From contig PAYF01000001.1 of assembly GCA_002714745.1 (NCBI GenBank), positions 97,584 to 113,696 on the forward strand: a stretch of DNA of 16,113 bases, given 5' to 3'. Origin of the DNA: Methanobacteriota archaeon. GTDB lineage: Archaea > Thermoplasmatota > Poseidoniia > Poseidoniales > Thalassarchaeaceae. Position numbers and translations under genes: made by a program. The notes beneath the pieces are model-generated. The model saw only the letters and a list, made by a program, of their open reading frames with translations. It searched no databases and had not been told where the DNA came from. This document shows, in pieces, positions 1 to 8,127 of the stretch. The first letter of the stretch is position 1, and each line of letters opens with the position of its first letter.

Positions 1-828
1 GTACCATCGCCATCGGTGTCGACCCATTCAGTGGCATCATCAGGAAACGCATCTTGGTCGTCATCGACTCCATCATTGTCACCATCGTTGTCCATGGTGT
101 CACATTCTCCATCGCCGTCAGAGTCAACTGGAACAGAATTGACATCTAGCGGGTCGGAACCACACCACCCTTCTACCTGATCGGTGTACCCGTCATCATC
201 ATCATCGTAGTCAATCGGGTCGCAGTCGCCATCTCCGTCAGTATCAGTCGGGAGTGAATTTGCATCTAGAGGGTCAGAGAAGCATCTCTCCTCCATTAGA
301 TCTGAGACTCCGTCGTTGTCATCATCGTCATCGACATTGTCGCCCTTACCGTCTCCATCAGCATCAGACCACTCTGAAGGGTCGTTAGGGAATGCATCAT
401 CACCATCCAAAACACCGTCATTATCATCATCGTCATCTGCACCATCGCAGATTCCATCCAAATCGTTGTCAGTAGTTTCGTTGGGGTCTAGAGGGTCACA
501 ATCGATACCATCCTCAACTCCATCATTGTCGTCGTCAGAATCAAGGTAGTCGCACACTCCATCACCATCGGTGTCCGTTGGTGTCGAGTCTCCGTTCAGT
601 GGATTTGTGTTGCATGAAACTTCATCGGTGTCGTCCCAGCCATCATTGTCATCGTCAGGGTCGTTTTCGTTAGAGATACCGTCACCATCGAAATCATCAC
701 CTTCTAGGGCATCACAGATTCCGTTTCCATCAGAATCGCTAGGAACATCGTTGGCATCCAGCGGATCTGTTCCGCAGTCGACCTCATCGTCATCCGACCA
801 GCCATCGTTGTCATCATCATCGTCAGCC
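1..828 (-). repeat. Tandem thrombospondin type 3-like calcium-binding repeats within the CDS
   Basis: The coding strand repeatedly encodes DDDDDNDG, a variable segment often ending C-G/S-[ST]-DP-L-DAN-S-x-P, then D-[ST]-DGDG-x-CD. Units vary between roughly 30 and 40 residues, so the repeat is degenerate at DNA level but clear at protein level. Some units replace the Cys-containing half with a DAFP-x-D-[PA]-[ST]-EW variant. On the plus strand the same DNA looks like low-complexity tcatcatc runs. The array reaches the window edge, so its total copy number is unknown. Confidence 0.85.
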
Positions 829-1643
829 ATCATAGCAACTGAAGATGTGAATACTACATTGTCAACGTAGATTGATTCAGATTGCGAGTTACTAGTCAAC
901 TCAATCTCCAAACTCCCTTGTCCTAGAGAGCCAATGTTCGAACTAAAACTAGTCCAAACTCCCATGTAAGAAGCAAAACCTCCGTGATTGGTAGAACCAG
1001 TAGCGCCGGTTACATTTACCAATTCAACTGTTGAGGAAATCCCTACAAATCTAATAATTAGGTTGTCTGCATCTTCGTAACTATTGCTCGAACCACCTTG
1101 TACAAAAACATCGAAAGTCATTGAATCCGCTGTAATGGCGTCAAGAGTCAAGGTTGCAGTTCCGTCAACATCGCCCATCTGGTATCCTTGTGTTCCTTCA
1201 GTGTAATTTCCTACCGTTCCATTATAGTTTGCGGTACCAAAGTAGTCACCATCTGTAAGGCCGACACCTCCAGTCGAGGTGTAGTACAAGGTGAAGCCCA
1301 TCTCAGTGCCGTTGGTCTGATTATGTGCCACATGTGGTTCATCCACATTATTCCAGAGATAGTAATCTGAATTCCCACTACCATAATCATAGTACTTTGA
1401 TCCATTTGTGAATGGATCCTCAAACGAGGTGTAAGCCACGACTGATTGGTAAGTGCAACCACTCACCACTGTATCTGGCAAACCATCGCCATCTGTATCT
1501 GTGTCAGCACATGGGTTGTCAGGATAATCATCGTCAGCATCATCAGTCCCATCGCCGTCAGAATCAGTGGCTAATACTGTGTACGGGGTCATTAGCAGAA
1601 GCAGTGCAGTCAGGATAGTTGCATAGGTAGCGCGGCGGCTCAT
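1..1643 (-). CDS. Secreted Asp-rich protein with thrombospondin type 3-like repeats (3' end outside window)
   Basis: Reading from ATG at 1643-1641 the frame stays open to the left window edge, giving 547 visible codons; the C-terminus is missing. Residues 1-26 form a signal peptide (MSRR, then a hydrophobic stretch ending near VLA). A first Asp-rich calcium-loop segment (about 27-58) is followed by a Gly/Ser/Thr/aromatic-rich region at about 66-268 that starts AYTSFEDP and has the alternating pattern of a beta-sandwich, possibly a carbohydrate-binding or LamG-like fold (inference). From residue 272 onward the chain is a run of D-x-D-G-D-G loops spaced by C-x-[ST]-[DN]-P-L-[DN] segments, as in thrombospondin type 3 and bacterial/archaeal calcium-stiffened stalks. 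Expected role: an extracellular Ca2+-rigidified adhesin, stalk or enzyme carrier; no catalytic domain is visible in this part. It is divergent from glyA. Function unknown beyond surface exposure. Confidence 0.85.
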   Translation of the reverse strand, partial: MSRRATYATILTALLLLMTPYTVLATDSDGDGTDDADDDYPDNPCADTDTDGDGLPDTVVSGCTYQSVVAYTSFEDPFTNGSKYYDYGSGNSDYYLWNNVDEPHVAHNQTNGTEMGFTLYYTSTGGVGLTDGDYFGTANYNGTVGNYTEGTQGYQMGDVDGTATLTLDAITADSMTFDVFVQGGSSNSYEDADNLIIRFVGISSTVELVNVTGATGSTNHGGFASYMGVWTSFSSNIGSLGQGSLEIELTSNSQSESIYVDNVVFTSSVAMMADDDDDNDGWSDDDEVDCGTDPLDANDVPSDSDGNGICDALEGDDFDGDGISNENDPDDDNDGWDDTDEVSCNTNPLNGDSTPTDTDGDGVCDYLDSDDDNDGVEDGIDCDPLDPNETTDNDLDGICDGADDDDDNDGVLDGDDAFPNDPSEWSDADGDGKGDNVDDDDDNDGVSDLMEERCFSDPLDANSLPTDTDGDGDCDPIDYDDDDDGYTDQVEGWCGSDPLDVNSVPVDSDGDGECDTMDNDGDNDGVDDDQDAFPDDATEWVDTDGDG

Positions 1644-1663
1644 GGCTCACCATGTCCGACTCG

Positions 1664-1676
1664 ATTCAAAATACTC
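1664..1676 (-). promoter_or_regulatory. Possible archaeal TATA element for the TSP3-repeat protein
   Basis: The minus strand reads GAGTATTTTGAAT here, the most A/T-rich point of the 108-base divergent gap. Its centre lies about 26 bases upstream of the ATG at 1643, the spacing expected for a TATA box feeding a leaderless or very short-leader archaeal transcript. No purine-rich BRE is convincing, so this is a position-and-composition argument only. No comparable element could be picked for the divergent glyA. Confidence 0.3.
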
Positions 1677-1751
1677 TCCCCCCGTGAGTCACATCTGGAT
1701 TCTTCAGGCCCGTTTCCGCTAACCTCTTTGACCTGCTCTCGATGCAAGGGC

Positions 1752-3029
1752 ATGAGCGCCCGCGAATCTGCTGCGAAGATACTGGATGCGGTGGATGAAT
1801 CAGGTAGACACTATCGCGACAGCCTGCCGATGATTGCGAGCGAGAACATTCTCAGCCCTCTAGTTCGCAAGGCCTGCGATTCGGACTTGCACGGCAGGTA
1901 TGCCGAGGGACTCCCGGGAAAGAGGTACTACCAGGGTTGCGAGGATTTCGACAGTATCGAGGAGATTGGAATCGCATCGGCGAAGCGAGTATTCGACTGC
2001 AGCTTCGCCAATATACAGTCCACTTCAGGAACTGTTTCTAATATGGCCGGGCTCAAGGCTCTAGCCAATCCAGGAGATACAATCACTGCAGTCTCAACTG
2101 CTGATGGTGGACACATCTCTCACGCTCGCATGGGTGCTGTGGGGGTAAGAGGTTTGAACCTCATCACATATCCCTGGATTGAGAGTCGGATGGAGCCCGA
2201 TATTGATGCTGCAGCAGCCCTAATCCGTGAGACCGAGCCTAGTCTAGCCCTATTTGGTCAATCGGTATTCCTCTTTCCAACACCGCTGCAAGAGCTTGCG
2301 GATGCAGCTCATGAAGTCGGTGCCAGAGTGATGTACGATGCAGCCCATGTTTTGGGCCTGATCGCCGGAGGGCAATTCCAAGATCCGTTGAGAGAGGGGG
2401 CCGATCTTATGACGGGCAGCAGCCACAAGACCTTCCCTGGGCCTCAAGGAGGTTTCCTGCTTTCCGACTCGGATGACTCCAAGTTCATGCGTCGTTTGAA
2501 CAGTTCAGTATTCCCGGGCGTGTGCTCGACATACCATTTGCACCATGTCGCCGGGAAGGCTGTGGCTCTATCGGAGTTCGAGGAGTTCGGGGCAGATTAT
2601 GCCAGAGATATCGTGGCCAACGCCAAGGCACTGGGGGCCGCATTGGCAGCAGAAGGATTCGAGGTTATGGCCGAGGAGAGAGATTACACTGCCAGCCACC
2701 AAGTTGTGACTCGCCATGGCGAGCCCGATTCAGGAGCAGGCAGGGATGCTGCGGCATTACTAGAGGATGCAGGCATCATAACCAACATGAACATGCTACC
2801 TGGAGACACCAAGGCGATGGCGCCAAGCGGACTGAGGCTGGGAGTCCCCGAACTCACGAGACTGGGAATGGGGGTAGATGAGATGCAGGATGTCGCTCGC
2901 TTCTTCGCTAGGACACTTATTGCCGGAGATGACTCAGCGAAGGTCAAGCAGGATGTCCGTGAATTCAAGTCTGAATTCCTCGAGGTCGGCTACTGTTTCG
3001 AGCCCGGCCCGGCCTATCCCGGACTCTAG
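1752..3029 (+). CDS. glyA: Serine hydroxymethyltransferase
   Basis: PLP-dependent enzyme interconverting serine and glycine with transfer of a one-carbon unit to a folate or pterin carrier; cytoplasmic. From ATG 1752 it has 425 residues, the usual family length. Visible family signatures: IASEN near residue 28-32, YAEGLPGKRYYQGCE at about 51-63, the STSG phosphate-binding segment near 90-93, GGHISH at 119-124, YDAAHVLGL with Asp196 and His199, and the Schiff-base lysine in TGSSHKTFPGPQGG (Lys226), an archaeal-looking version of the HKT motif; Arg362 in SGLRLG fits the carboxylate-binding arginine. An in-frame TTG at 1728 would add eight residues (MTCSRCKG) ahead of the conserved N-terminus; ATG 1752 is preferred. 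No convincing Shine-Dalgarno sequence is seen. Only 45 bases separate it from the next plus-strand gene, so co-transcription is possible although the functions are unrelated. Confidence 0.95.
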   Translation: MSARESAAKILDAVDESGRHYRDSLPMIASENILSPLVRKACDSDLHGRYAEGLPGKRYYQGCEDFDSIEEIGIASAKRVFDCSFANIQSTSGTVSNMAGLKALANPGDTITAVSTADGGHISHARMGAVGVRGLNLITYPWIESRMEPDIDAAAALIRETEPSLALFGQSVFLFPTPLQELADAAHEVGARVMYDAAHVLGLIAGGQFQDPLREGADLMTGSSHKTFPGPQGGFLLSDSDDSKFMRRLNSSVFPGVCSTYHLHHVAGKAVALSEFEEFGADYARDIVANAKALGAALAAEGFEVMAEERDYTASHQVVTRHGEPDSGAGRDAAALLEDAGIITNMNMLPGDTKAMAPSGLRLGVPELTRLGMGVDEMQDVARFFARTLIAGDDSAKVKQDVREFKSEFLEVGYCFEPGPAYPGL

Positions 3030-3074
3030 CCGATTCTGCCTCAGGCTTATTCTCCGGCACGCACTCGCGACCCC

Positions 3075-6000
3075 ATGCGCAGGCATCGCACGACGGCACT
3101 CATGCTATGCATGCTAATGCTCAACTCGGGTTGCTTGGGACTATTCGGGAACGAAGAAGAGGTGCCCGAAGAGGCGAATTGCCAGACACAGCCAACTCAC
3201 CCGGATTGTTTCGTAGATGTGATTACCGAGGAGGACTGCACGGCCCAGCAGGTGTTCACCGGCGATTTGTGCAGGTTGATGCAACCTCCTACACAACTCT
3301 CCTATGGCGAGGATTCGATTACTCTGGCCGTAGGTACCGAGATGCAGGCACTCACGCCATCTTTCCTAGGGGACGGCCCTCAGAACTGGTTCGTCAACCC
3401 CCGTCTTCCCGACGGCTTAGACATGGATGACTCAGGAGTAATCTCAGGAATTCCTCTTGAGGAGACTGAATCAATCCGCCACACTATCATCGCCACTAAC
3501 GCGATGGGTTCCGCTGCCACCACTTTGGACATAGTAGTGCAGGCTCCAGCGCCAGAGTCTATCCAGTATCTCAGTGAAACCCTGGCGTGCACCTTGGATT
3601 CTCATTGCGCCATTGACCCTCCGTTGGTAATCGGCGGTTCAGCCCACACTTGGTCAGTCGAACCACCACTACCTGGCAATCTAGAACTTCTTGAGGATGG
3701 TTCCATATCTGGAATGGCGAGAACATTGGGACATTCCAATCATACCATTACCGCATCCAATACTGGTGGCTCCATCGATACGGCCCTTCGCATAGTGACC
3801 CTGCACGAAGAGCCACACTCGCTTTCTTATCCCGGACACCCGTTCTACTGGACTATAGGTGAATATGAGCAGGTTATTCCGTCCTATGACGGAGGTCAGG
3901 CTACTCATTGGTCGATTGAACCACCACTGCCTTCCGGGATCCTGCTTCACCAAGCGGACGGCTCGCTGCGAGGCTCTCCTGACACCGTTCACCCTCTCAG
4001 GGAGTACATCATCACGGCCCAAAACACCGGAGGTTCGGTCTCAACTACGATTCTGATTGATGTCAGAGACCTAGCGGTCGAGAATCTGAGGTACGACCCC
4101 TATATCTTCGATTTGAGAAAAGATGAGAACATCGGACAGGTCGACCCGACATGGCAAGGAGGAGCTCCTGACACATGGGAGATATATCCTCCACTGCCCA
4201 CGGGTTTCCAGATAGACATCTACACAGGAAGAATCAGTGGTATTGCCACCCTGCTGCAGACTTGGTCGTCTCACACAGTCTGGGCAAACAACTCCGGAGG
4301 CTTCGCTTCCACCATGCTACAGTTCAGAATCACCAGCCTACCGCCTGACCAGATTTGGTGGCCAAGCGACCAATTCGCTATGCACTCAAACCATAGTGTG
4401 CATATCCCGGTAACCAATAACGGCCCCGAGATTGAAACTTGGGAAATTCACCCCGACTTGCCTGCTGGACTAACTCTGCAGGGAGGAGATATCACCGGGA
4501 CTCCTACCGAGCGGGCAGACTGGAGGCAGTACACCGTTTGGGCAAACAACACCGGGGGCTCGGTCGGGCTGATGCTGTGGATCGCCGTTCACGACCTGCG
4601 AGCCGACCAATCAGATTTACTACGAGATATGGGCGAGACTAATTGGGGCGGCTGGCCCTCTCCAATACTGCCCATTGGAGAGTGGGCCTTCCCGATTGGC
4701 TTCACTCAGGAGGGCTACGGCTCGACCATTCCTGTGATTTCGGCCAGTCACGTAGGCCGAGGCAAGATACTCGGTTACGGGCATGAGAGTTGGGTCGACG
4801 GGGCCGGAGAAGCGGAGACCGAGTTCTCTCTGCGAGCGGTTGAGTGGGTCTGCGGCGAGAATGCCGATGTCGGACTTGCTTATGGTGCAGGATTCGATGA
4901 CTTCGAGGACGAATTGCAGGCTGAAGGACACACTGTCCATCTCTCGGTCACTCCCGCGGACCTTTCTGGCATAGACTGCCTTCTCGACGAGTTCTGGAAC
5001 GGTCACGACGATCAGGATAACCAGAATCTGGTCGACTTCATGCTGGAAGGCGGCGGCCTAATCATGGGCGGTCACGCTTGGTACTGGTCTTACTCCAATT
5101 CCGATGTAGCGCACAACTTTCCTGGCAACAAGATTGCTAAGACAACCGGTCTTTTCGTCTCACAAGCATGGGGCTACAACGATGTCGACCTGTCTGACAT
5201 GCCGCACGAGTTAACTCGCCCTCATGCCGCCATCGAGGCGATTAGGGCAGATAGGCTTCACAACCAGACGCTATCGACGGATGACGCCGCTATCGCCGAT
5301 GCGACCCTATCTGTTTGCACTGGCGTAGTAGCTCTGGACTTCCATGGCTTCTGGTCACCTCTCCGGGAGACTGTGAACTCCACAGGATGGACAGTAATAG
5401 AATACGGAACTCTATGGCAGAACATAGGCCACAATATGGGAGAGGATCCGGTGGCAGACACCTTGCTTAGGGTCGAGGCCGCACTTACACAGGGTTTGCC
5501 GGCCAACGAACTTCCTGTACATCCAAGCCATGTAGAGTTCCCAGGAGAGGTGCCGAACAATGCGACGAGGATTGCTCGCACAGTCACTATCGATGGCAAC
5601 CAGAGTGGACTTCCTAGCAACTTCGGATATTCGCAGGCCAGATCTCACGTCAGGATGTCAACTGGTTTGTACGCCGCCCCGGGAGAGGTGGTCACAGTCA
5701 CGCTACCTTCCGAGATAGTAGACTCAGGCACCTACGTACTAGTGGGGGCACATAGTGACAGCCTATGGTCCAAGAGCCAGCTCCATCGCCACCCACAAAT
5801 AGTCAGGTGGTGGTACATAGATGAAGCAACTATGGAAGTGGGAAATGCCTTTGGCGGACCGATTTACATCGCTATCTCACCCGGTTCAACATTGGGCGAC
5901 TTCCAAGCCACCATCTCAAATGCAGTGAAGGCCCCGACCTACATCCACGGTGAGACTGATGTTTTCCAATGGTTGCAGCAGTATCGACATGACCCGGCGC

Positions 6001-7064
6001 CGTGGGCTGAAGTCGGCAGCGATCAGTTCATTCTGACAGTACCCAGTCATGAGATTAGGGGATTGGACAATCCTCAGGACCTGATGGACTGGTGGGATCA
6101 AGCCCTAGAGATGGAGCATGAACTCTACGGATATCTGCCATGGCCTAGGGTTGAGAGAGCGGTCTTCGATGCGCAGATTTCTGCAGGTTGGATGCACTCT
6201 GGCTATCCCTTCATGGCGCACGATTTGAGCGTCTCGGGAGTGGTCAATGTCTCTTACATGTCAGAGAATGGCGATTGGGGGATGTTCCACGAACTGGGTC
6301 ACAACCACCAGTGGATGCCGTCCACATTGCCGGGGACTACAGAGACCGGATGCAATTTCGCCAGCGTTTATCTGATGGAGGACCTAGTCGGAATAGAGGG
6401 TCACGGGGCGGTGGATCCCGCCCAGAGAGCATCGCGCATGCGCGCTTACTTCGATGATGGCTCCAACATCGCCAATTGGTCTGTTTGGATTGCCCTCGAC
6501 ACCTATCTGATAATCAAGGAGGAATGGGGATGGGGGCCGATTACAGAAGCTCTCAACGTCTACTATACTCTTCCTGCAGCAGAGGTCCCGACCAACGGCG
6601 ACGAGGAGTTCAATGCATGGGTTTTGCATCTCTCGAACGCCACAGGGTACAACCTAGCGCCCTATCATGCCGCATGGGGCTTTCCACTTACTCAGGCCAC
6701 CTTCGATGCACTGGAGCACCTGCCTGTTTGGGTCGACGACCCTCTTCGTGGCGAGTACCACGCCTACGAAGCAATGCTACAAAACCTAGGCACGACCAAC
6801 GTCACCAGTAGCGCCGCTGATATCATCTGGGATGTCTACGACAACGGAACCAATACTACTCTCACTGTCTACTATGGCCAGACCGACATGGGCAACAACT
6901 CTCAGCTATGGCCATACAGCGTAGGTGCCGGTACACCACAAGTTGGCCCCGGATCGGCAGAAATCAGTTTCTCAGGCGACGGCGCCACTCAATACATCCG
7001 AATCAAGGCCTCTAATGAGGAGGGCGAGGTTTGGTTCGGCCCGATATCTGTGACTCCTAGCTGA
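3075..7064 (+). CDS. Putative surface lipoprotein with Ig-like repeats, GATase-like domain and M60/enhancin-like metallopeptidase
   Basis: 1329 residues. A short basic/hydrophobic leader ends in LNSGC (Cys20), a lipobox-like site followed by an acidic linker, suggesting a lipid-anchored exported protein. About five Ig-like repeats of the He_PIG kind follow (roughly 75-505), each with a W-x-[IV]-x-P-x-LP-x-G-[LI] core, D-G-x-[IL]-x-G, and N-[TS]-GGS near the end. Residues about 515-790 resemble a class I glutamine-amidotransferase/ThuA-like fold (GRGKILGYGHE, then GGGLIMGGHAWYW), the part that precedes M60 in animal TCAF proteins. The M60 region (about 835-1180) has the N-terminal STGLYAAPGE segment, MHSGYP, and a zinc site HELGH (His1072, Glu1073, His1076) with Glu1090 in TTETGCN. 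A C-terminal beta-rich domain ends the protein. M60-like enzymes are known to cleave mucin-type glycoproteins; that substrate here is inference. It overlaps the convergent acyltransferase gene by 8 bases. Confidence 0.88.
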   Translation: MRRHRTTALMLCMLMLNSGCLGLFGNEEEVPEEANCQTQPTHPDCFVDVITEEDCTAQQVFTGDLCRLMQPPTQLSYGEDSITLAVGTEMQALTPSFLGDGPQNWFVNPRLPDGLDMDDSGVISGIPLEETESIRHTIIATNAMGSAATTLDIVVQAPAPESIQYLSETLACTLDSHCAIDPPLVIGGSAHTWSVEPPLPGNLELLEDGSISGMARTLGHSNHTITASNTGGSIDTALRIVTLHEEPHSLSYPGHPFYWTIGEYEQVIPSYDGGQATHWSIEPPLPSGILLHQADGSLRGSPDTVHPLREYIITAQNTGGSVSTTILIDVRDLAVENLRYDPYIFDLRKDENIGQVDPTWQGGAPDTWEIYPPLPTGFQIDIYTGRISGIATLLQTWSSHTVWANNSGGFASTMLQFRITSLPPDQIWWPSDQFAMHSNHSVHIPVTNNGPEIETWEIHPDLPAGLTLQGGDITGTPTERADWRQYTVWANNTGGSVGLMLWIAVHDLRADQSDLLRDMGETNWGGWPSPILPIGEWAFPIGFTQEGYGSTIPVISASHVGRGKILGYGHESWVDGAGEAETEFSLRAVEWVCGENADVGLAYGAGFDDFEDELQAEGHTVHLSVTPADLSGIDCLLDEFWNGHDDQDNQNLVDFMLEGGGLIMGGHAWYWSYSNSDVAHNFPGNKIAKTTGLFVSQAWGYNDVDLSDMPHELTRPHAAIEAIRADRLHNQTLSTDDAAIADATLSVCTGVVALDFHGFWSPLRETVNSTGWTVIEYGTLWQNIGHNMGEDPVADTLLRVEAALTQGLPANELPVHPSHVEFPGEVPNNATRIARTVTIDGNQSGLPSNFGYSQARSHVRMSTGLYAAPGEVVTVTLPSEIVDSGTYVLVGAHSDSLWSKSQLHRHPQIVRWWYIDEATMEVGNAFGGPIYIAISPGSTLGDFQATISNAVKAPTYIHGETDVFQWLQQYRHDPAPWAEVGSDQFILTVPSHEIRGLDNPQDLMDWWDQALEMEHELYGYLPWPRVERAVFDAQISAGWMHSGYPFMAHDLSVSGVVNVSYMSENGDWGMFHELGHNHQWMPSTLPGTTETGCNFASVYLMEDLVGIEGHGAVDPAQRASRMRAYFDDGSNIANWSVWIALDTYLIIKEEWGWGPITEALNVYYTLPAAEVPTNGDEEFNAWVLHLSNATGYNLAPYHAAWGFPLTQATFDALEHLPVWVDDPLRGEYHAYEAMLQNLGTTNVTSSAADIIWDVYDNGTNTTLTVYYGQTDMGNNSQLWPYSVGAGTPQVGPGSAEISFSGDGATQYIRIKASNEEGEVWFGPISVTPS

Positions 7065-8127
7065 ACCTTCTGAGTAGAGACTCAAATGAAATCTCCGGAA
7101 TGTGCTTTTGATGCCAGATTGCCAGAGGTATCCAAATTAGCGTGTGAAGGATTGTGGCAGCGAACGCAGGAACTAGTTCTAGTCGAGGCTCCCCTTGCAT
7201 CATTGAAGCCACGATTCCCAGTACTGCGAAGTGAGCGACATAAACAGTGAGTGTTATCTTGCCCAGAGGCTCAAGGAAAGACAGACCGTCTCCCTTCCAT
7301 GGCTCCCCTCCACTGGCCTCATTACCCTCTAGTATCCTGTGTGCCAGTAGAGCGAATGTTCCTGAGACCACAAGGAATGCAGGACTGGCAGGGAAGAAGG
7401 TCAGAACAGCCTCGCCCTCAGTTAGTGCCCAAGGAATGTCCTCCATGACTGCGATGACTATGGTTACTGTCGTGGCCGCTAGTCCCATGGCGATGTTCCG
7501 CTCCCTCATCCCTGGATTTTCCGACAAGTCATGGACAACAGTCCCGAGCAGAACGAAGAACATCCAAGGTACAGCCGGGTAGGTTCCGTTCCATAGTAGT
7601 CTGGCTACCCATTCGGATGAACCCTCGGAGGCGACCCTTTCCCACCATGTCCAGTCGAGGCCCGCGGCATCGCCTAGCATCAGAGGTGAAGCTACCATGA
7701 GAAGCATCAGGACAATCCTGACCTGCATTCCTAGTCTAACCAAAAAAGGAGTCAGCAGTGCTCCAATTGCTAGTAGAGAGAGTACTCCGGGAGTGTGCCA
7801 TTCGAACCTACCTCCTCTCTCGACGTTGAGCAGGACATTTACCATAAATTGGCACAGGGTTAACAGTGCCACCCTAGGCATCAGCCAAGACAACCAGTCC
7901 GTTGTTCTCACGGGGCCGCGAGCAACCCTCCTCATTGCACTCATGTGGATACCCCATCCTGAGATCATCACGAACATCGGGGCAGCCATTCCTCCAAATG
8001 CCGCGGCCACGAAGGCAGCTGGGTCGCCAACAGTCATACCTCTCGGAGGAATGATGGCTGCGGTGTGGACCTCGACCATACACAAAACGGCGATTGCTCT
8101 CATTCGGTCGATATGCGCCAGTCTCAA
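7057..8127 (-). CDS. Integral membrane acyltransferase (HGSNAT/acyltransferase-3-like)
   Basis: 356 residues with about nine or ten hydrophobic segments. The N-terminus IDRMRAIAVLCMVEVHTA (His21) followed by APMFVMISGWG matches the opening of membrane acyltransferases that move acetyl or acyl groups across the membrane onto sugars or lipids (DUF1624/heparan-alpha-glucosaminide N-acetyltransferase-like, DUF418 or acyltransferase-3 type). Near the C-terminus PLGKITLTVYVAHF is also typical. The acceptor cannot be read from sequence; a surface glycan or lipid is likely. The start is TTG at 8127-8125, overlapping the TGA of the upstream phosphorylase gene as TTGA and preceded by a good Shine-Dalgarno sequence. 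The next in-frame ATG (8103) would remove the conserved ID-R part. It is the last gene of the overlapping minus-strand set. Confidence 0.75.
   Translation of the reverse strand: MRLAHIDRMRAIAVLCMVEVHTAAIIPPRGMTVGDPAAFVAAAFGGMAAPMFVMISGWGIHMSAMRRVARGPVRTTDWLSWLMPRVALLTLCQFMVNVLLNVERGGRFEWHTPGVLSLLAIGALLTPFLVRLGMQVRIVLMLLMVASPLMLGDAAGLDWTWWERVASEGSSEWVARLLWNGTYPAVPWMFFVLLGTVVHDLSENPGMRERNIAMGLAATTVTIVIAVMEDIPWALTEGEAVLTFFPASPAFLVVSGTFALLAHRILEGNEASGGEPWKGDGLSFLEPLGKITLTVYVAHFAVLGIVASMMQGEPRLELVPAFAATILHTLIWIPLAIWHQKHIPEISFESLLRRFS

Noticed and set aside
1..830. CRISPR-like or microsatellite repetition of tcatcatc units
   Set aside because: There are no constant-length direct repeats with unique spacers; the repetition follows codons of calcium-binding loops in one frame.
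316..870. Two Ser-rich plus-strand open frames
   Set aside because: They are the antisense of the Asp-rich repeats (Asp codons GAT/GAC read as Ser-type codons on the other strand); composition is extreme and no start context or homology is seen. The minus-strand frame is continuous and has a signal peptide.
1728..1751. Upstream TTG start for glyA
   Set aside because: It would add MTCSRCKG ahead of the usual SHMT N-terminus with no ribosome-binding signal; ATG 1752 gives the family length.
8101..8103. ATG start for the acyltransferase
   Set aside because: It would delete the conserved ID-R before the first membrane segment and ignore the Shine-Dalgarno sequence placed for TTG 8127.
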